Below are positions 62,687 to 64,000 of a stretch of 64,000 nt of DNA, one piece after another. Within the stretch, counting starts at the first letter, position 1. Every line of letters begins with the position of its first letter. The notes beneath the pieces were generated by a model. The model made no database searches, was not told the DNA's origin, and saw nothing but the letters and a program-made list of their open reading frames with translations. This DNA comes from Cytophagales bacterium (GTDB taxonomy: Bacteria > Bacteroidota > Bacteroidia > Cytophagales > Spirosomataceae). The stretch lies in contig JAAFJE010000003.1 in NCBI GenBank assembly GCA_013298025.1, positions 248,001-312,000 of the forward strand, in the 5' to 3' direction. Both the position numbers and the translations under genes were made by a program.

Positions 62687-64000
62687 GGCTTGTCGGAAAG
62701 TAGCCAATTGCTCAAAAGCGGGCAATAGGTTTTGTGTCAGTTGTTCAAAAAGGGTAAAAAGTTGTTGATACTGAGGGTAATGTGCTAAATTTGGCTGGTA
62801 AGCTTGCTCATATCGAACGGCATTGACGGCTTGTGACAAAGTGTTGAATACGCCTAATTTCGTGAGCGTAAGTAGTGCCATGCCTGTGCCTACGCCGTCG
62901 TCGGTATTTGGATGAATTGTTTTACCAAAAATATCGGCCAACGTTTGGGTAATAATTGGATGAGTAGATGCCGAGCCATTCAATACTACCGAGTCGAATG
63001 TATGTACTTGGTGTAGCATTTGGGCGATGCTATAAATTTCGAGCAATACACCTTCGAGTGTTGCACGCATCAAATGAGCCGTTTGGTGATTGATGTGCAG
63101 GCCCAAATATACTCCACGAGCATTGGCATTCCATATAGGGGCTCTTTCTCCCAATAAATAAGGTAAAAACAACAGTCCATCGGCACCAATGCTTATTTCA
63201 CGGGCTTTTCTGAACAGTTCTTCCAACACTTCTTCTACGCTTTCTCCCTGCGAAAAATCGCCCATTTGTCGGGCAAACCAATCGAATACTACGCCAGCGT
63301 TATTGCTTGGACCACCCGACACATAATATTCTTCGTTGAGAATATAATTGAAAAAACGGGCTTGAGGGTCTTCTATAGGCTTTTGTCCTACTATTCTCAC
63401 CGCAGCACTTGCCCCAATCGTAACCGTCACTTGCTTTTTTCCCAAAATACCAGCCCCAAGCGTAGCCATACAGCCATCGCTTCCGCCCAAAATTAAGGTT
63501 GTGTTTTCTGAAACACCCCAAGAAAAAGCATACTCTTTTTTAAGTTTCAAACCATCGTACATCACCGAAGCTACTTCCGACAAATGATGTGCTTTGATGC
63601 CTGCAAAAGCCAAGGCTTCGGTTTCCCAGCTACGGGTATAGCTATTAAACAAGCCCGTTGACGAAGCAATGCTTTCGTCAACTAAGTATTGTCCCGTAAG
63701 CTGAAAAATGATGTATTCTTTCAACGAAATATATTTATCGGTTTTGGCTGCAATCGTTGGTTGGAATTGTTTGAGCCAAGCAATTTTCATCAAAGGCGAC
63801 ATCGGGTGAATGGGTGTACCCGTTGCCCGATACACTTCTGCTGCCTTGCCCGATGCTTGCAAAGCCTTCACTTGTGCCGTACCTCGGTTGTCGGCCCAAA
63901 TAATGGCCTTTCCCAAGGGTACGCCGTGCGCATCAATAGGCAATACGCTGTGCATCGAGCCCGTAAAACAAAAAGCTTGTACGGCGTATTGTTGCGGTAT
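62684..64000 (-). CDS. FGGY-family carbohydrate kinase (gluconokinase-like), 5' end outside window
   Basis: The frame remains open to base 64000, so the N-terminus is missing; 438 residues are visible beginning IPQQYAVQAFCFTGSMHSVL. Typical FGGY motifs follow: IIWADNRGTAQVKALQ, TGTPIHPMSPLMKIAWL, LILGGSDGCMATLGAG and GADGLLFLPYLLGERAPIWN (signature), then VVLNGSASTHPIITQTLADI. Context PIHPMSPLMK is characteristic of gluconokinases of this family. It would phosphorylate gluconate or a similar sugar acid with ATP. The missing 50-60 N-terminal residues include the phosphate-1 motif, so completeness cannot be checked. Confidence 0.88.
   Translation of the reverse strand: MPQQYAVQAFCFTGSMHSVLPIDAHGVPLGKAIIWADNRGTAQVKALQASGKAAEVYRATGTPIHPMSPLMKIAWLKQFQPTIAAKTDKYISLKEYIIFQLTGQYLVDESIASSTGLFNSYTRSWETEALAFAGIKAHHLSEVASVMYDGLKLKKEYAFSWGVSENTTLILGGSDGCMATLGAGILGKKQVTVTIGASAAVRIVGQKPIEDPQARFFNYILNEEYYVSGGPSNNAGVVFDWFARQMGDFSQGESVEEVLEELFRKAREISIGADGLLFLPYLLGERAPIWNANARGVYLGLHINHQTAHLMRATLEGVLLEIYSIAQMLHQVHTFDSVVLNGSASTHPIITQTLADIFGKTIHPNTDDGVGTGMALLTLTKLGVFNTLSQAVNAVRYEQAYQPNLAHYPQYQQLFTLFEQLTQNLLPAFEQLATFRQA

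Overview
The window reads as a chromosomal segment of a Bacteroidota bacterium, most likely a Cytophagales (Spirosomataceae/Cytophagaceae-like) freshwater or soil organism. The evidence is the gene content: GldC gliding protein, an LruC-domain protein, a type II plus a type III glutamine synthetase, the long two-part form of IspG, and a SecG with an Ala/Pro tail. Promoters also fit: many start regions carry the phylum-specific -7 box TAnnTTTG with a TTG about 18-23 bases upstream. Most starts lack a Shine-Dalgarno sequence. I see no phage genes, transposases, CRISPR array or rRNA. The genus cannot be named from sequence alone.

Layout. 1-2.1 kb: end of a sigma-54 response regulator, then lptE, a repeat protein and secG in one operon. 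2.2-5.4 kb: a conserved hypothetical gene (minus) with an exceptionally strong ribosome binding site, then groES-groEL with a dyad upstream. 5.9-10.9 kb: malate:quinone oxidoreductase and a large exported propeller-amidohydrolase. 11-17.4 kb: tetR-tolC-MFP-RND efflux operon with a well-formed promoter and possible operator. 17.6-23.6 kb: an exported protein often labelled asparagine synthetase B, a lone FtsX-type permease, tRNA-Leu(CAA), a GH9 cellulase and a LuxC-like acyl-CoA reductase. 23.8-35.1 kb: ferredoxin, then a nitrogen region (porin, ammonium transporter, and divergent GSII and GSIII) interrupted by an exonuclease, mtaB and an LtaS-like enzyme. 35.2-43.6 kb: rsmE, DUF4159, desaturase, convergent cinA and E2 acyltransferase, DUF4197, gldC and a thioredoxin-like protein. 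44-46 kb: a pterin operon of a PTPS-like synthase, folE and an SDR. 46-56.3 kb: SPFH protein, YgiQ radical SAM, sugar nucleotidyltransferase, ispG with two small followers, a TPR protein, and an MBOAT/SGNH acylation pair. 56.3-64 kb: response regulator, deoxynucleoside kinase, TrhO, two divergent surface lipoproteins, and an FGGY kinase cut by the window end.

How the genes work together. Ammonium capture is laid out from outer membrane porin to inner membrane Amt to two unrelated glutamine synthetases, with no PII gene in the window. The pterin operon has the order expected for a tetrahydrobiopterin-type cofactor. LptE, SecG, TolC, LruC and the lipoproteins all serve the outer envelope. The observations most worth following are the extended Shine-Dalgarno gene at 2262-2969 (in a phylum where the anti-SD is normally hidden), the PTPS-folE-SDR operon with its atypical SDR, the GSII/GSIII pair, and small dispersed intergenic repeats.
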